Source: Tolumonas sp008015085
GTDB taxonomy: Bacteria; Pseudomonadota; Gammaproteobacteria; Enterobacterales; Aeromonadaceae
Length of the DNA stretch: 64,000 nucleotides
NCBI GenBank assembly: GCA_029265125.1
Contig: JAJUJX010000002.1
Location: forward strand, 310,001 to 374,000
Reading direction: 5' to 3'
The notes under the pieces were generated by a model. That model ran no database searches. It had not been told where the DNA came from and was given only the letters and a program-made list of their open reading frames with translations. The position numbers were made by a program, and so were the translations under genes. Of this stretch, positions 35,317 to 45,012 are shown one piece after another. Within the stretch, counting starts at the first letter, position 1. Each line of letters begins with the position of its first letter.

Positions 35317-37335
35317 TTATCCTAACCGGCTATGCAATGCCTGCCATGAAGCTTCGGCCACATTTGTAGTGGCTTGTAATAACGCCGCAATATGCGGACG
35401 AGATTCACGGCAGGCAATCTCCAACTGACTACACATATCCTGTAATGCAATCGCTCCCAGCGCACCGGCACTACTTTTAACTGCATGCGCCCGTTTTGCG
35501 GCTGCTGCAAGATCCTGCTGCGGAACAAGCGTCGCGAGTGCTTCTATATGCTCCTTGCTTTCCTGCAGGAAAATCATGACCAACTGTTTAAACAGATCTG
35601 GGCTTGTGTCGCTTAATAACGTTTGAATGATTTGTTCATCAAGAATCGGTTTTGTCGTACCCATCATTGAAACGGAAGATTCTTCTGTCTTTTTCCCCAC
35701 AGAGGTTTCTTTCTTCAGAACCCATTTCTTAATCAAGGTATATAACTGTTCACGCTGCAGTGGTTTGCTCAGATAATCATTCATCCCAGCTTCCAGACAC
35801 GCATCTCTGTCATGAGCAAATGCATGCGCGGTCATTGATAAGATGGGTAATGTCGCATAACGTCCGCCAAGTGCACGAATCCGCCGCGTTGCTTCCAGAC
35901 CATCCATGCCAGGCATAGATACATCCATAAGGATCACATCAAAATCTGATTCTTGTATCTTTTCAATCGCCTGGAAGCCATCATTAGCTATCGTGATCTT
36001 ACAGCCTGTTTTTTCCAGCATAGCCATGGCCACCATTTGATTGGTAAGGCTGTCCTCTACCAACAAGATATTGACTGGTAACATATCCATTTCTGCTGCT
36101 GTATTTTGCTCCGGCACGGCACCATTAGTGCGAACAGGTAGAGTAAACCAGAATGTACTGCCAATCCCCAGTGCAGAGTGACAACCAATTTTGCCGCCCA
36201 TCAGCATGACCAGCCGCGCAGCAATAGCTAATCCCAGACCTGACCCCCCAAAGCGACGATCCAGATTGGTATCGACCTGAGAGAACTCGTGGAATAAACG
36301 GTGCTGATCCTGCTCTGAAATACCAATTCCTGTATCACTGATATGAATAATCAATTGCGGCACAACATCATTATCTGATGATTGTTCCGGCAACATTCTC
36401 ACAGAGATATTAATACTTCCTTTCTCTGTAAATTTGATGGCATTCGCTAACAAATTTTGCAGGATTTGCCTTAACCGGGAAGGATCCGCTGAAATCACCT
36501 CCGGTACATCATCGCCAATATTCAGACCAAAATGCAGTTTCTTGATAGCGGCTTCTTTTTCAAATAAAGAGGCTAAGCCATCCAGTAAATCATGAAGCCG
36601 GAAAGAAACAGACAGCAATTCTAAGCGCCCAGCCTCGATACGGGAAAAATCCAGAACATCATTAACCAACTGCAGGAGAGAACGTCCGCCCTCACAAACA
36701 CCTTGTGTCAGTTTGCGTTGTCGTTCATCAAGCTGAGTTTCCAGCAACAATTCGGAAAGATTAATCACCGCATTCAGAGGGGTTCGGATCTCGTGACTCA
36801 TCGTCGCCAGAAAATGGCTTTTTGCTTTATTGGCTGCCTGGGCTTCATCTCTTGCCTGAGTCATATTTTGCTGTGCAATTTTCAGCCGTTGATATTGCAG
36901 GCAACTGGTGAGAGCAAGTGCCAGTTTGTTCACCAGTGGCCGGATTTCTCGCAGTAGACCATCACGAAATGGAGCACTTCGCCCAAGCAATAAAGCACCA
37001 AAATCCTGTATAGGCCATCCATAATAATAAAGTCCGGCCGTTTCAAAATAACATGGCTGTTCAGGAAAGGGTTGACCGCTTGTCAAACACTCAATGGAAT
37101 GATTTATCGCCTGATGCAGAAACTGATTCCGGACGGCAGCCCGCGGGAGTATGTATGTGGGAGTATAGAAATCGTCCTGTTCATCCCGCAATACAACAGC
37201 TGCCGTTGCACAACCCAGGCCCCGCAAGAAAACAGGGATGCACTCTGCCAGCATTTTTTCCAATTCAATACTTTCGCCAATCGACATGGCGATTTCGTGT
37301 AAAACTTCCTGTTCAATTAATCCCTGACGTATCAC
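35317..37335 (-). CDS. Hybrid histidine kinase with GAF-like, receiver and HPt domains
   Basis: A 672-residue soluble hybrid kinase. Domains in order: a GAF-like sensor (about 10-150), a coiled linker, HisKA with phospho-acceptor His181 (MSHEIRTPLN), HATPase_c (N box near 297, DTGIGIS, GGSGLGLA), a receiver domain with Asp471 (ILMDVSMPGMDG) and Lys524, and a C-terminal HPt domain with His617 (RAHAVKSSAG). It can thus run a complete His-Asp-His relay to an external regulator. It lacks membrane segments, so the signal is cytoplasmic or comes from a partner. The GTG start overlaps the end of the FIST gene by 23 bp; the regulator and FIST genes lie directly upstream. By architecture and context it resembles NahK/VpsS-type kinases that are controlled by NosP. 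Confidence 0.9.
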   Translation of the reverse strand: MIRQGLIEQEVLHEIAMSIGESIELEKMLAECIPVFLRGLGCATAAVVLRDEQDDFYTPTYILPRAAVRNQFLHQAINHSIECLTSGQPFPEQPCYFETAGLYYYGWPIQDFGALLLGRSAPFRDGLLREIRPLVNKLALALTSCLQYQRLKIAQQNMTQARDEAQAANKAKSHFLATMSHEIRTPLNAVINLSELLLETQLDERQRKLTQGVCEGGRSLLQLVNDVLDFSRIEAGRLELLSVSFRLHDLLDGLASLFEKEAAIKKLHFGLNIGDDVPEVISADPSRLRQILQNLLANAIKFTEKGSINISVRMLPEQSSDNDVVPQLIIHISDTGIGISEQDQHRLFHEFSQVDTNLDRRFGGSGLGLAIAARLVMLMGGKIGCHSALGIGSTFWFTLPVRTNGAVPEQNTAAEMDMLPVNILLVEDSLTNQMVAMAMLEKTGCKITIANDGFQAIEKIQESDFDVILMDVSMPGMDGLEATRRIRALGGRYATLPILSMTAHAFAHDRDACLEAGMNDYLSKPLQREQLYTLIKKWVLKKETSVGKKTEESSVSMMGTTKPILDEQIIQTLLSDTSPDLFKQLVMIFLQESKEHIEALATLVPQQDLAAAAKRAHAVKSSAGALGAIALQDMCSQLEIACRESRPHIAALLQATTNVAEASWQALHSRLG

Positions 37336-38443
37336 TGGCCAGCAATCCTACTACCGAGGTTTTGTTATAGAGTTCGAGATAATCATAGCCACTGTTGGCT
37401 ATTTCACCCAAAGTCAACGCACCGGCAAGTGGCACTTCCGGCATAGATACATGGGTGATTTCACGCGCAAATAATTCACCGAGGAATAGTACACGGGAAA
37501 TGCAGTCCATAAATAACATCAATTGCGGCTGCCGGCCCTTTAAGTTTTCAGCCGCTTTCTGACGGGCTTTACCGGCTGCAGATGAAACATAATCAGGTTT
37601 ACCATGCATAACATGCAAATAGGAACCACGTCTTACATCTCCGACACAAACGATACGCTGACCATTCAGTGCAATCGGATCCCGGATAACCAGTTCATCA
37701 GCTAATTTAGCTATACCAAATGGATATGCTCTCGCCATTTCAGAAAAAGACTGTTCAGAAAAACGCATCCCTGAATGATCTTCCACAACACTCCGGTAAA
37801 CTTCCGCGGCCGGACGCCAGTCAATAGAGACAATTTCATTGTCTTCTACCTCCGTCACTTTGAAAGCTCGAGATATTGATTGCCAGCCGTGAGCAACACC
37901 AATGCCACTTTGAACATCCGCCATCACCAGAATAGCTGCATCCGCTACGATGCCTTGCGGAGTGATAACACAGGGTTGATCCAGCTTTTGTAGTGAACCA
38001 CAACCGCCGCCAATGTAGTTTATTTCCAGACCATACTGATTAAATAGCCCATCAATCAGCCGTTGAACACCCGAACTCATACCATGCACAAATGTAAATA
38101 GCGTCCCTCTTTCAGTATTCTGCCACGGTAGCTGTCGCTGTAATTCAGCTTCAACTTGTGTGGTTTTACTTAGCGCAGGGATCACCGCAAGATTGTATGA
38201 ACAGGAAAAACCAATCAAAACAATTCCGGCAGTCAATAGTGACTTTTCATATAAGACATACGGAAATAACCCACCAATGATGGGTTTGGGGCTGGTAACT
38301 AATACATGATTAATATCATCATGGGTAATCTCTGTCTGTACTGCCATCAACATCACAATAAACCGAACATTGGGATCTGCATTCAGTACATCCAATTCGT
38401 GTTGTAATTGCGTCAGTCCTGCCGACACCAAAACACTTTTCAT
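37313..38443 (-). CDS. FIST-domain sensor protein (NosP-like)
   Basis: A 376-residue soluble protein with FIST N (about 25-215) and FIST C (about 220-355) domains; visible landmarks include IGGGCGSL, GIGVAHGWQ and YPFGIAKLADELVIRDP. FIST proteins are small-ligand sensors; the best-studied bacterial one, NosP, is a haem protein that senses nitric oxide and inhibits an adjacent hybrid histidine kinase (NahK in Pseudomonas, VpsS in Vibrio). Here too it is encoded beside a hybrid kinase, with a 23-bp overlap. Haem binding cannot be shown from sequence: no ligand motif is established to me. It starts 29 bp after the LuxO-like regulator gene. Confidence 0.85.
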   Translation of the reverse strand: MKSVLVSAGLTQLQHELDVLNADPNVRFIVMLMAVQTEITHDDINHVLVTSPKPIIGGLFPYVLYEKSLLTAGIVLIGFSCSYNLAVIPALSKTTQVEAELQRQLPWQNTERGTLFTFVHGMSSGVQRLIDGLFNQYGLEINYIGGGCGSLQKLDQPCVITPQGIVADAAILVMADVQSGIGVAHGWQSISRAFKVTEVEDNEIVSIDWRPAAEVYRSVVEDHSGMRFSEQSFSEMARAYPFGIAKLADELVIRDPIALNGQRIVCVGDVRRGSYLHVMHGKPDYVSSAAGKARQKAAENLKGRQPQLMLFMDCISRVLFLGELFAREITHVSMPEVPLAGALTLGEIANSGYDYLELYNKTSVVGLLASDTSGIN

Positions 38444-38472
38444 TCATAATCCCCGCTACAGCATTACAATTT

Positions 38473-39864
38473 TTAAGTCGCTTGCCACGCTAACCGTTTT
38501 CGATAAATCGTTGACGGACTTAACTCCAGTAATGCAGCCGCCTGAGGAATATTGCCATCACAGGCTGCAATTGCATGTTCAATCGTTTCTTTTTCCACAA
38601 TCCACATCGGTCTAATCGTCTCTGCAGAGATTGCATCTGCCGTGATTCCCGTGACAGGAGCGACAGCCGTAGCAGTTATCACTTTTACTGGTACTGTATT
38701 AAGTGGTGGCGGAAACATACTCGGTAATACTTTCTCTCCATCGTGCAATACCACGATATTACGGATCACATTCTGCAATTGCCGCACGTTTCCCGGCCAT
38801 TCATAGTTCATCATCATATTTGCAGATTCAGCACTAAAATCGTGGAAATGTTTATTTTCCTCGACAGAAAATTGCGTCAGAAAACGGCGGGCAATGGCCA
38901 GTACATCCTCCCCCCTTTCTCGTAACGGTGGAAGCAAGACAGGAATCACATGCAAGCGGTAATACAAATCTTCACGGAAACGCCCAGCCTGCACTTCCAC
39001 AATAGGATCTCGGTTCGTCGCACAGACAAAGCGGACATCAACAGTTTCTAATTTGCTGCCACCTACTTTTTGAAATGTTCCGGTCTGAATAAAACGCAAT
39101 AATTTTGCCTGTAGCTCCAACTCCATTTCACAGATTTCATCAAGGAACAGCGTGCCCCCATCAGCTCTGGCTGCAGCACCTTCACGATCTGTCTGAGCTC
39201 CAGTAAAAGCTCCCTTCACATGCCCAAAAATTTCACTTTCTATCAGATCCCTGGGAATAGCCGCACAGTTCAGAACAACAAAGGGTTTATCTTTACGCGG
39301 ACTGATTTTATGCAGTGTCTCGGCGCACACCTCTTTTCCCGTACCACTTTCACCGGTAATAAACACGGTTGCTTTACTGGGTGCCGCGCTTTCCAGCGTC
39401 CGGTAAACAGCCTGCATCTGCAATGAACTACCGATGAAACCACCAAAGCCGGTCAGATCATAATTCGCCCGGTAAGAATCCACCAATGATGCCAATTGTT
39501 GATGCTTAGCCGCATTGCGCACAGTAGTACATAACCGTTTACCATCAAACGGTTTGGTCAGAAAATCAAATGCACTATGCCGCATGGCTTCAACAGCAAT
39601 ATCAACTGAGCCATGTGCAGTAATAACAACCACGCTCGTTGGCAACCCCTGCTCACTGACATAACGGAGTAATTCCATCCCATCCATATCAGGTAATTCC
39701 AGATCTAACAGCAGAACCTGGGGGGGCTGTTTTTTTAATGCATCCAGACCATCCTGTCCAAGACGAAAGGCTCTGATATCGTAAGATTCAGCCCGTAAAT
39801 AATCCTGATACAGCATAGACAACATCTCGCTGTCTTCTACCAGATAAACCAGTGAACTTGCCAT
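38473..39864 (-). CDS. LuxO-like sigma-54-dependent response regulator
   Basis: A 463-residue NtrC-type activator. The receiver domain (1-120) has phospho-acceptor Asp54 (LLLDLELPD) and Lys104; the AAA+ domain has Walker A GESGTGKE (171-178), the sigma-54 contact loop GAFTGA (218-223) and DGGTLFLDE; a Fis-type helix-turn-helix (SPSTIYRKRLAW) ends it. Long stretches match Vibrio LuxO nearly word for word, including SKATVFITGESGTGKEVCAE, KLLRFIQTGTFQKVG and the CDGNIPQAA...SPSTIYRK tail. It is first in an operon with a FIST sensor and a hybrid kinase that has its own HPt. No luxU gene and no Qrr-like RNA were found nearby, so orthology with LuxO is not claimed. Confidence 0.9.
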   Translation of the reverse strand: MASSLVYLVEDSEMLSMLYQDYLRAESYDIRAFRLGQDGLDALKKQPPQVLLLDLELPDMDGMELLRYVSEQGLPTSVVVITAHGSVDIAVEAMRHSAFDFLTKPFDGKRLCTTVRNAAKHQQLASLVDSYRANYDLTGFGGFIGSSLQMQAVYRTLESAAPSKATVFITGESGTGKEVCAETLHKISPRKDKPFVVLNCAAIPRDLIESEIFGHVKGAFTGAQTDREGAAARADGGTLFLDEICEMELELQAKLLRFIQTGTFQKVGGSKLETVDVRFVCATNRDPIVEVQAGRFREDLYYRLHVIPVLLPPLRERGEDVLAIARRFLTQFSVEENKHFHDFSAESANMMMNYEWPGNVRQLQNVIRNIVVLHDGEKVLPSMFPPPLNTVPVKVITATAVAPVTGITADAISAETIRPMWIVEKETIEHAIAACDGNIPQAAALLELSPSTIYRKRLAWQAT

Positions 39865-39978
39865 TATTATCTCTTCGTTTCTACTCTTCTAAACCGATTA
39901 GAATTATTCGTTACATAAGCTCTCTTATGATACGCTTTGCCAATCGCCCCTGCCATGTAACATCGTGTTTTCTATCAC

Positions 39979-41367
39979 ATGTCGTTAAGATTTCACCTTA
40001 AAACTTTTCAGATTCAATCAACAACACAGCAAATGTTCGCCAGAATCGCGCATTTGCCCTGGGCTGTCTTGCTTGAGTCTGCCAACCCGAACCATATTGA
40101 TAGTCGGTTTGATATTTTTTCTGCACAGCCTGTCGCTACGCTTGAGACCATTGGTTCAACAACCAAAATTTCAGAGAAAGAACGTTGTGTCGAGTCATTT
40201 GAACCACCACTGGATTTAGTCAAAACTACTCAGCAAAGACTACTCAGCATTGATGATTCGTATGATGGTGAATTACCGTTCATCGGCGGCGCAATCGGAT
40301 TACTGGGATATGACTTAGGGCGACGTATCGAAAAGTTGCCTGAGCTCGCGATTCGGGATATTTGCATTCCTGATCTGGCGGTAGGCATTTATGACTGGGC
40401 CTGGATAATTGATCACCAGACTCAACAGGCTCATTTGCTGGTTTGCGGTTCTGATATTGACTTGGAAGCTCGCTGGCAATGGTGGCAACAGCAAGTAGCC
40501 CCTTCGTCACAGCCTTTTGCCATGGTCTCCCGCTGGCAATCTAATTTGTCAGAACAGGAGTATGCAGATCGATTTAATGCAATCCAGCATTATTTACGCT
40601 CAGGAGATTGCTACCAAATTAACCTGACACAGCGTTTTTCGGCTAATTACACCGGGAATGAATGGTTAGCTTATTGCCATTTGTCAGATGTAAATCAGGC
40701 GCCATTCTCCGGATTTATGAGACTGCCTGATGCTGCAATCCTCAGCGTTTCACCAGAACGTTTTCTGGCCCTGAACCATCAGCAAGTGGAAACAAAACCA
40801 ATCAAAGGGACACGCCCCCGGGATCTGAACCCTGAAACAGACCAGAAAAACATCACCGAATTACAGCAATCACCTAAAGATCGTGCCGAAAATTTGATGA
40901 TTGTCGATCTGTTACGTAACGATATCGGCAGAGTTTGTAAACCGGGAACAGTAAGGGTTCCCAAATTATTCGATATTGAATCATTCAATGCTGTACACCA
41001 TATGGTTTCTACTGTCACGGGGACTCTTTCAGATGGTCTTCGTGCAACCGAGTTACTACAAGCCTGTTTTCCCGGTGGTTCCATCACCGGAGCACCCAAG
41101 ATCCGGGCAATGCAAATCATTGAAGAACTGGAACCACATCGTCGATCCGCTTACTGCGGTAGCATGTTCTATATCAGTTGCCATGGGCGAATGGATTCCA
41201 GCATTACCATCCGGACACTGATTGCAACGCAACAGAAATTATATGTCTGGGCCGGTGGCGGCATCGTGGCCGATTCTGATGTGAAGGCTGAGTATCAGGA
41301 AACATTCGACAAATTAGCTAAGATTTTGCCAGTACTTACAGAAATGTCTCCGGACATCCACCTATGA
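39979..41367 (+). CDS. pabB: Aminodeoxychorismate synthase component I
   Basis: A 462-residue chorismate-binding enzyme that, with PabA glutamine amidotransferase, makes 4-amino-4-deoxychorismate for folate. The catalytic Lys is in KPIKGTRPR, which distinguishes PabB from anthranilate synthase TrpE (PIAGT). Other blocks: GDCYQINLTQRF, DLLRNDIGRVC, PGGSITGAPK and YCGSMFY. The N-terminal domain (FIGGAIGLLGYDLGR) is full length. The stop overlaps the nudL start as ATGA, indicating translational coupling. Divergent from the LuxO-like regulator. Confidence 0.95.
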   Translation: MSLRFHLKTFQIQSTTQQMFARIAHLPWAVLLESANPNHIDSRFDIFSAQPVATLETIGSTTKISEKERCVESFEPPLDLVKTTQQRLLSIDDSYDGELPFIGGAIGLLGYDLGRRIEKLPELAIRDICIPDLAVGIYDWAWIIDHQTQQAHLLVCGSDIDLEARWQWWQQQVAPSSQPFAMVSRWQSNLSEQEYADRFNAIQHYLRSGDCYQINLTQRFSANYTGNEWLAYCHLSDVNQAPFSGFMRLPDAAILSVSPERFLALNHQQVETKPIKGTRPRDLNPETDQKNITELQQSPKDRAENLMIVDLLRNDIGRVCKPGTVRVPKLFDIESFNAVHHMVSTVTGTLSDGLRATELLQACFPGGSITGAPKIRAMQIIEELEPHRRSAYCGSMFYISCHGRMDSSITIRTLIATQQKLYVWAGGGIVADSDVKAEYQETFDKLAKILPVLTEMSPDIHL

Positions 41368-41936
41368 AACGGACAACACACTTCCTTAATCGTTTTGTGC
41401 TGCAACAATCGGCACATACCCCTGCTCGGACGAACTCGCAGATACCTTTCAAGGAAGCGGTTGTCATCATTCCGCTCATTCAACGAAATGATGAATGGTT
41501 TGTTTTATTTACGCAGCGTAGCTGGCAACTGCGGCATCACCCCGGACAGATTTGTTTTCCGGGTGGCAAAAAAGATGCCTCTGATGCTTCGTTGCAAATG
41601 GCCGGTTTACGAGAAATGGAGGAAGAATTAGGTATTTCCGCTGAACAGATCCATCTAATGGGCAAACTTGCCAGCGGGCAGACGCTAAGCGGATATCAGA
41701 TACATCCTTATCTCGCTATCTTGCAACAGCCCGTCGAATATTTCCCATCTAAAGACGAAGTTGCTGCTGTTTTTGAACTCTCGCTGGAATCATTACTTGA
41801 TATTGGCAATTATCATTTGCAGATCATTCAACGGAATGAAAAATCACACAAAATTATTGGATTAACTGTAGATGGCTGGTTTATTTGGGGTGCAACCGCA
41901 AAAATGCTATATCAGCTAGCAAAGCAATATGGATGA
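41364..41936 (+). CDS. nudL: Nudix hydrolase, probable coenzyme A pyrophosphatase
   Basis: A 190-residue Nudix hydrolase of the NudL (YeaB) family, which splits CoA to 3',5'-ADP and 4'-phosphopantetheine. The family UPF0035 block is visible (LFTQRSWQLRHHPGQICFPG) ahead of the Nudix box GGKKDASDAS...REMEEELGI. Overlap of its ATG with the pabB stop matches the pabB-nudL arrangement of E. coli. Confidence 0.93.
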   Translation: MKRTTHFLNRFVLQQSAHTPARTNSQIPFKEAVVIIPLIQRNDEWFVLFTQRSWQLRHHPGQICFPGGKKDASDASLQMAGLREMEEELGISAEQIHLMGKLASGQTLSGYQIHPYLAILQQPVEYFPSKDEVAAVFELSLESLLDIGNYHLQIIQRNEKSHKIIGLTVDGWFIWGATAKMLYQLAKQYG

Positions 41937-41972
41937 ATCGAGCAAACTCAAAGAAACTTCTGAAGATAAAAC

Positions 41973-42046
41973 TGGAGGCGCGTCCCGGAGTCGAACCGGG
42001 CTAGACGGATTTGCAATCCGCTACATAACCGCTTTGTTAACGCGCC
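41973..42046 (-). tRNA. cysT: tRNA-Cys (GCA)
   Basis: A 74-nt tRNA with encoded CCA, acceptor stem GGCGCGT, anticodon GCA in GGATTGCAAATCC and a normal T arm (CCCGGTTCGACTCCGGG). It lies 5 bp downstream of tRNA-Gly, as in the E. coli glyW-cysT operon; the leuZ gene that follows in E. coli is absent. Confidence 0.98.
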
Positions 42047-42051
42047 ATATT

Positions 42052-42127
<76 letters not shown>

Positions 42128-42158
42128 TTTAAGACATGTTGCCTTGGCAACGGCGCGC

Positions 42159-42186
42159 ATTATACGCAGAGCAAGAGTGAAGGCAA
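42159..42186 (-). promoter_or_regulatory. Sigma-70 promoter of the tRNA-Gly/tRNA-Cys operon
   Basis: On the minus strand TTGCCT (42186-42181), a 16-bp spacer and a perfect TATAAT (42164-42159) are followed by a GCGCGCC discriminator, typical of stringently controlled stable-RNA promoters. The leader holds a palindrome GTTGCCTTGGCAAC (42138-42151). Confidence 0.85.
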
Positions 42187-42250
42187 AATACTTTTTACAG
42201 CAGAACACACTAAGTGCTTAGTATTTCTGCACTTCACTCCGAAATGGTTA

Positions 42251-44857
42251 TTACTTAGCCTTTCCTGCCGATATTTGCCATTGTCCGTTAGTGTAATAAG
42301 CAGCCCAGCCGGTTGCTTTTCCATCCACTTCTGACGACACATACTGCTCTTTTGTCTTTCGGCTAAAGCGAACGACGGTCGGGTTACCCTGGGGATCTGC
42401 TACAGGCGCATCAGCCAGATACTGGTGCTTAGGTGCCAGCCGATCTCTGAACCTGACTAACTCAGCAACCAATGGAGCACGCGTCTCTCTTGATTTAGGG
42501 AAAGTACTAGCCGCCAGAAATAGGCCCGCAGCCCCATCACGCAATACAAAATGCGCATCAGATTTGCTGCATTTCAGTTCAGGTAACGGAACCGGGTCTT
42601 CTTTAGGTGGCGCAACATCACCATTTTTCAGGATCTTACGGGTATTCTTGCATTCTGCATTAGAACAAGCCATAAATTTTCCGAAGCGGCCTGTTTTCAA
42701 CTGCATATCCGAACCACAGCGATCACATTCCACTACCGGACCATCATAGCCTTTCAGGCGGAAATTACCGGTTTCGATCTCATACCCATCACAATCAGGG
42801 TTATTGCCACAAATATGGATCTTACGGGTTGCATCCAGAACGTAGGAATCCATTGCGGTTCCACATTTCTTGCAACGATGCATAGCACGCAGAGCATCAA
42901 CTTCACCATCTTCTGAATCTGCCGCAATAAATTCATCGCCAGGGACCAGATTGATGGTCTGTTTGCATCGCTCTTTAGGTGGTAATGCATAACCAGAACA
43001 GCCTAGGAATACGCCGGTTGATGCCGTACGGATCCCCATTTTGCGTCCACACGTCGGACAGTCGATATCCGTCAGAACCATCTGGTTACTGCGCATACCT
43101 CCCGTTTCGGCTTCTGCTTTTTGCAGGTCGGCTTTAAATTCAGCGTAGAATTCATCTAATTGCTTATGCCAGTCAAGTTTGCCTTGAGCGATATTATCCA
43201 GCGAATTTTCCATCTGGGCAGTGAAGTCATAGCTCATCAACTCTTTGAAGCTTTCCACCAGACGATCTGTAACGATCTCACCCATTTTCTCGGCATAGAA
43301 ACGACGATTTTCCACTTTTACATAGCCACGATCCTGTATTGTAGAAATGATCGAAGCGTAAGTAGATGGGCGGCCAATCCCCCGTTTCTCAAGCTCTTTA
43401 ACCAATGCAGCTTCAGTAAAACGGGCAGGCGGCTTGGTAAAATGTTGTTTCGGATCGAGCTTCAGCAACTTCAGAACATCACCTGCATTCACGGCAGGCA
43501 ATTCAATATCGTCGCCTTTACGTCCCATCGGTGGTAACACTTTAGTCCAACCAGCAAAGCGCAGGATCCGACCTTTGGCTTTCAGCTCAAAGTCGGCTGC
43601 TGTTACGGTCAGCGTACTGGTGTCATACTGTGCAGCAGTCATTTGACACGCGACAAACTGACGCCAAATGAGGTCATACAGACGAACCGCATCCGCTTCC
43701 ATGTCTTTTAGCGCATCCGCTTTTATTTCCACATTTGATGGCCGAATCGCTTCATGAGCTTCCTGTGCATTGGCTTTTGCACCATACACCAAAGGCTCTT
43801 TAGGCAGATATTTACTGCCAAATTGTGTGCCGATATATTCACGGACTGCAGCAACAGCTTCCTGACTGAGGTTGGTAGAATCGGTACGCATATAGGTAAT
43901 GTGGCCCGCTTCGTACAAACGCTGCGCCATCATCATGGTTTTCTTCACACCGAAACCAAGACGAGTACTGGCCGCTTGCTGCAGTGTAGAAGTAATAAAC
44001 GGTGCAGAAGGTTTGCTGCTGGTTGGCTTATCTTCTCGATCACGGACTTTGTAAGCCGCATTCTGCAATGCCTGAACAGCTGCCATCGCCTGCTGTTCAT
44101 TCTTTGGATCAAAAGATTTGCCCTGATGCGACGTCACTTGCAAACGCAAGGCTTCGCGGGCAGCAGTTTGTGTATCGGCATGAATATCCCAGTATTCCTC
44201 TGGAACAAATGCCTTAATTTCACGCTCTTTTTCAACAATCAGACGAACAGCCACAGATTGCACTCGTCCAGCTGACAGACCACGTGCAATTTTTTTCCAA
44301 AGTAACGGCGAAACCATATAGCCAACAACACGGTCGAGAAACCGGCGTGATTGTTGTGCATTCACCCGCTCAATGTTCAGCACACCCGGGTGAGAAAACG
44401 CGTCTTGAATGGCAGTTTTGGTGATTTCATTAAATACCACTCGCTTAAAACGCGCTTCATCGCCGCCAATAAGCTCGCGCAAGTGCCAGGCAATGGCTTC
44501 CCCTTCTCTATCCAAGTCGGTTGCGAGATAGACGGTATCAGCTTGTGCCGCCAAAGTCCGCAATTCAGCTACCACTTTTTCCTTACCAGGAAGAACCTCA
44601 TAACGAGCTTTCCAGCCGTTTTCCGGGTCAATCCCCATACGGGATACCAGCGAGGAATATTCCTTTTTCGCTTTATCTGCGGGGTTCGCTTTGGTGCCTT
44701 TTTTAACACTTTCTTTTTCTGTCGATGATGCACTACCACTGGTAGGCAGATCTCTCACATGACCAACACTGGATTTGACGACAAAGTCTTTACCCAGATA
44801 TTTGTTGATGGTTTTGGCTTTTGCCGGGGACTCTACAATAACCAGTGCTTTGCCCAT
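42251..44857 (-). CDS. topA: DNA topoisomerase I
   Basis: An 868-residue type IA topoisomerase that relaxes negative supercoils. The Toprim domain (KALVIVESPAKAKTI, DLDREGEAIAWH), the active-site tyrosine segment ITYMRTDSTN, and GRPSTYASII are intact. C-terminal zinc-ribbon repeats with four-cysteine sets (CPTCGRKMG, CKKCGTAMDS, CDRCGSDMQ) are followed by two zinc-less ribbons ending in a Lys-rich tail, as in E. coli TopA (865 aa). The start is Met at 44857 (MGKALVIVE), the family N-terminus; an in-frame start at 44887 would add ten residues. Confidence 0.98.
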   Translation of the reverse strand: MGKALVIVESPAKAKTINKYLGKDFVVKSSVGHVRDLPTSGSASSTEKESVKKGTKANPADKAKKEYSSLVSRMGIDPENGWKARYEVLPGKEKVVAELRTLAAQADTVYLATDLDREGEAIAWHLRELIGGDEARFKRVVFNEITKTAIQDAFSHPGVLNIERVNAQQSRRFLDRVVGYMVSPLLWKKIARGLSAGRVQSVAVRLIVEKEREIKAFVPEEYWDIHADTQTAAREALRLQVTSHQGKSFDPKNEQQAMAAVQALQNAAYKVRDREDKPTSSKPSAPFITSTLQQAASTRLGFGVKKTMMMAQRLYEAGHITYMRTDSTNLSQEAVAAVREYIGTQFGSKYLPKEPLVYGAKANAQEAHEAIRPSNVEIKADALKDMEADAVRLYDLIWRQFVACQMTAAQYDTSTLTVTAADFELKAKGRILRFAGWTKVLPPMGRKGDDIELPAVNAGDVLKLLKLDPKQHFTKPPARFTEAALVKELEKRGIGRPSTYASIISTIQDRGYVKVENRRFYAEKMGEIVTDRLVESFKELMSYDFTAQMENSLDNIAQGKLDWHKQLDEFYAEFKADLQKAEAETGGMRSNQMVLTDIDCPTCGRKMGIRTASTGVFLGCSGYALPPKERCKQTINLVPGDEFIAADSEDGEVDALRAMHRCKKCGTAMDSYVLDATRKIHICGNNPDCDGYEIETGNFRLKGYDGPVVECDRCGSDMQLKTGRFGKFMACSNAECKNTRKILKNGDVAPPKEDPVPLPELKCSKSDAHFVLRDGAAGLFLAASTFPKSRETRAPLVAELVRFRDRLAPKHQYLADAPVADPQGNPTVVRFSRKTKEQYVSSEVDGKATGWAAYYTNGQWQISAGKAK

Positions 44858-45012
44858 ATGACCGACGGTTTCCTTATTAACACGCAAAATTAAGCAAAAT
44901 TAGCAGTCGCCTCTAACTAAGGCTGACTTTCTTCTTTTTATAAAATGGTTGGAGCTTCAGGGATAATCAACTTTTATTTACATTAAAGCCCCAAATTTTC
45001 TGGTTTCAGTCA

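Noticed and set aside
39865..39978. Sigma-54 promoter or Qrr RNA upstream of the LuxO-like gene
   Set aside because: TGGCAG...TTGGCA-like bases occur on the minus strand, but the spacing does not fit -24/-12 elements, and no Qrr core was found.
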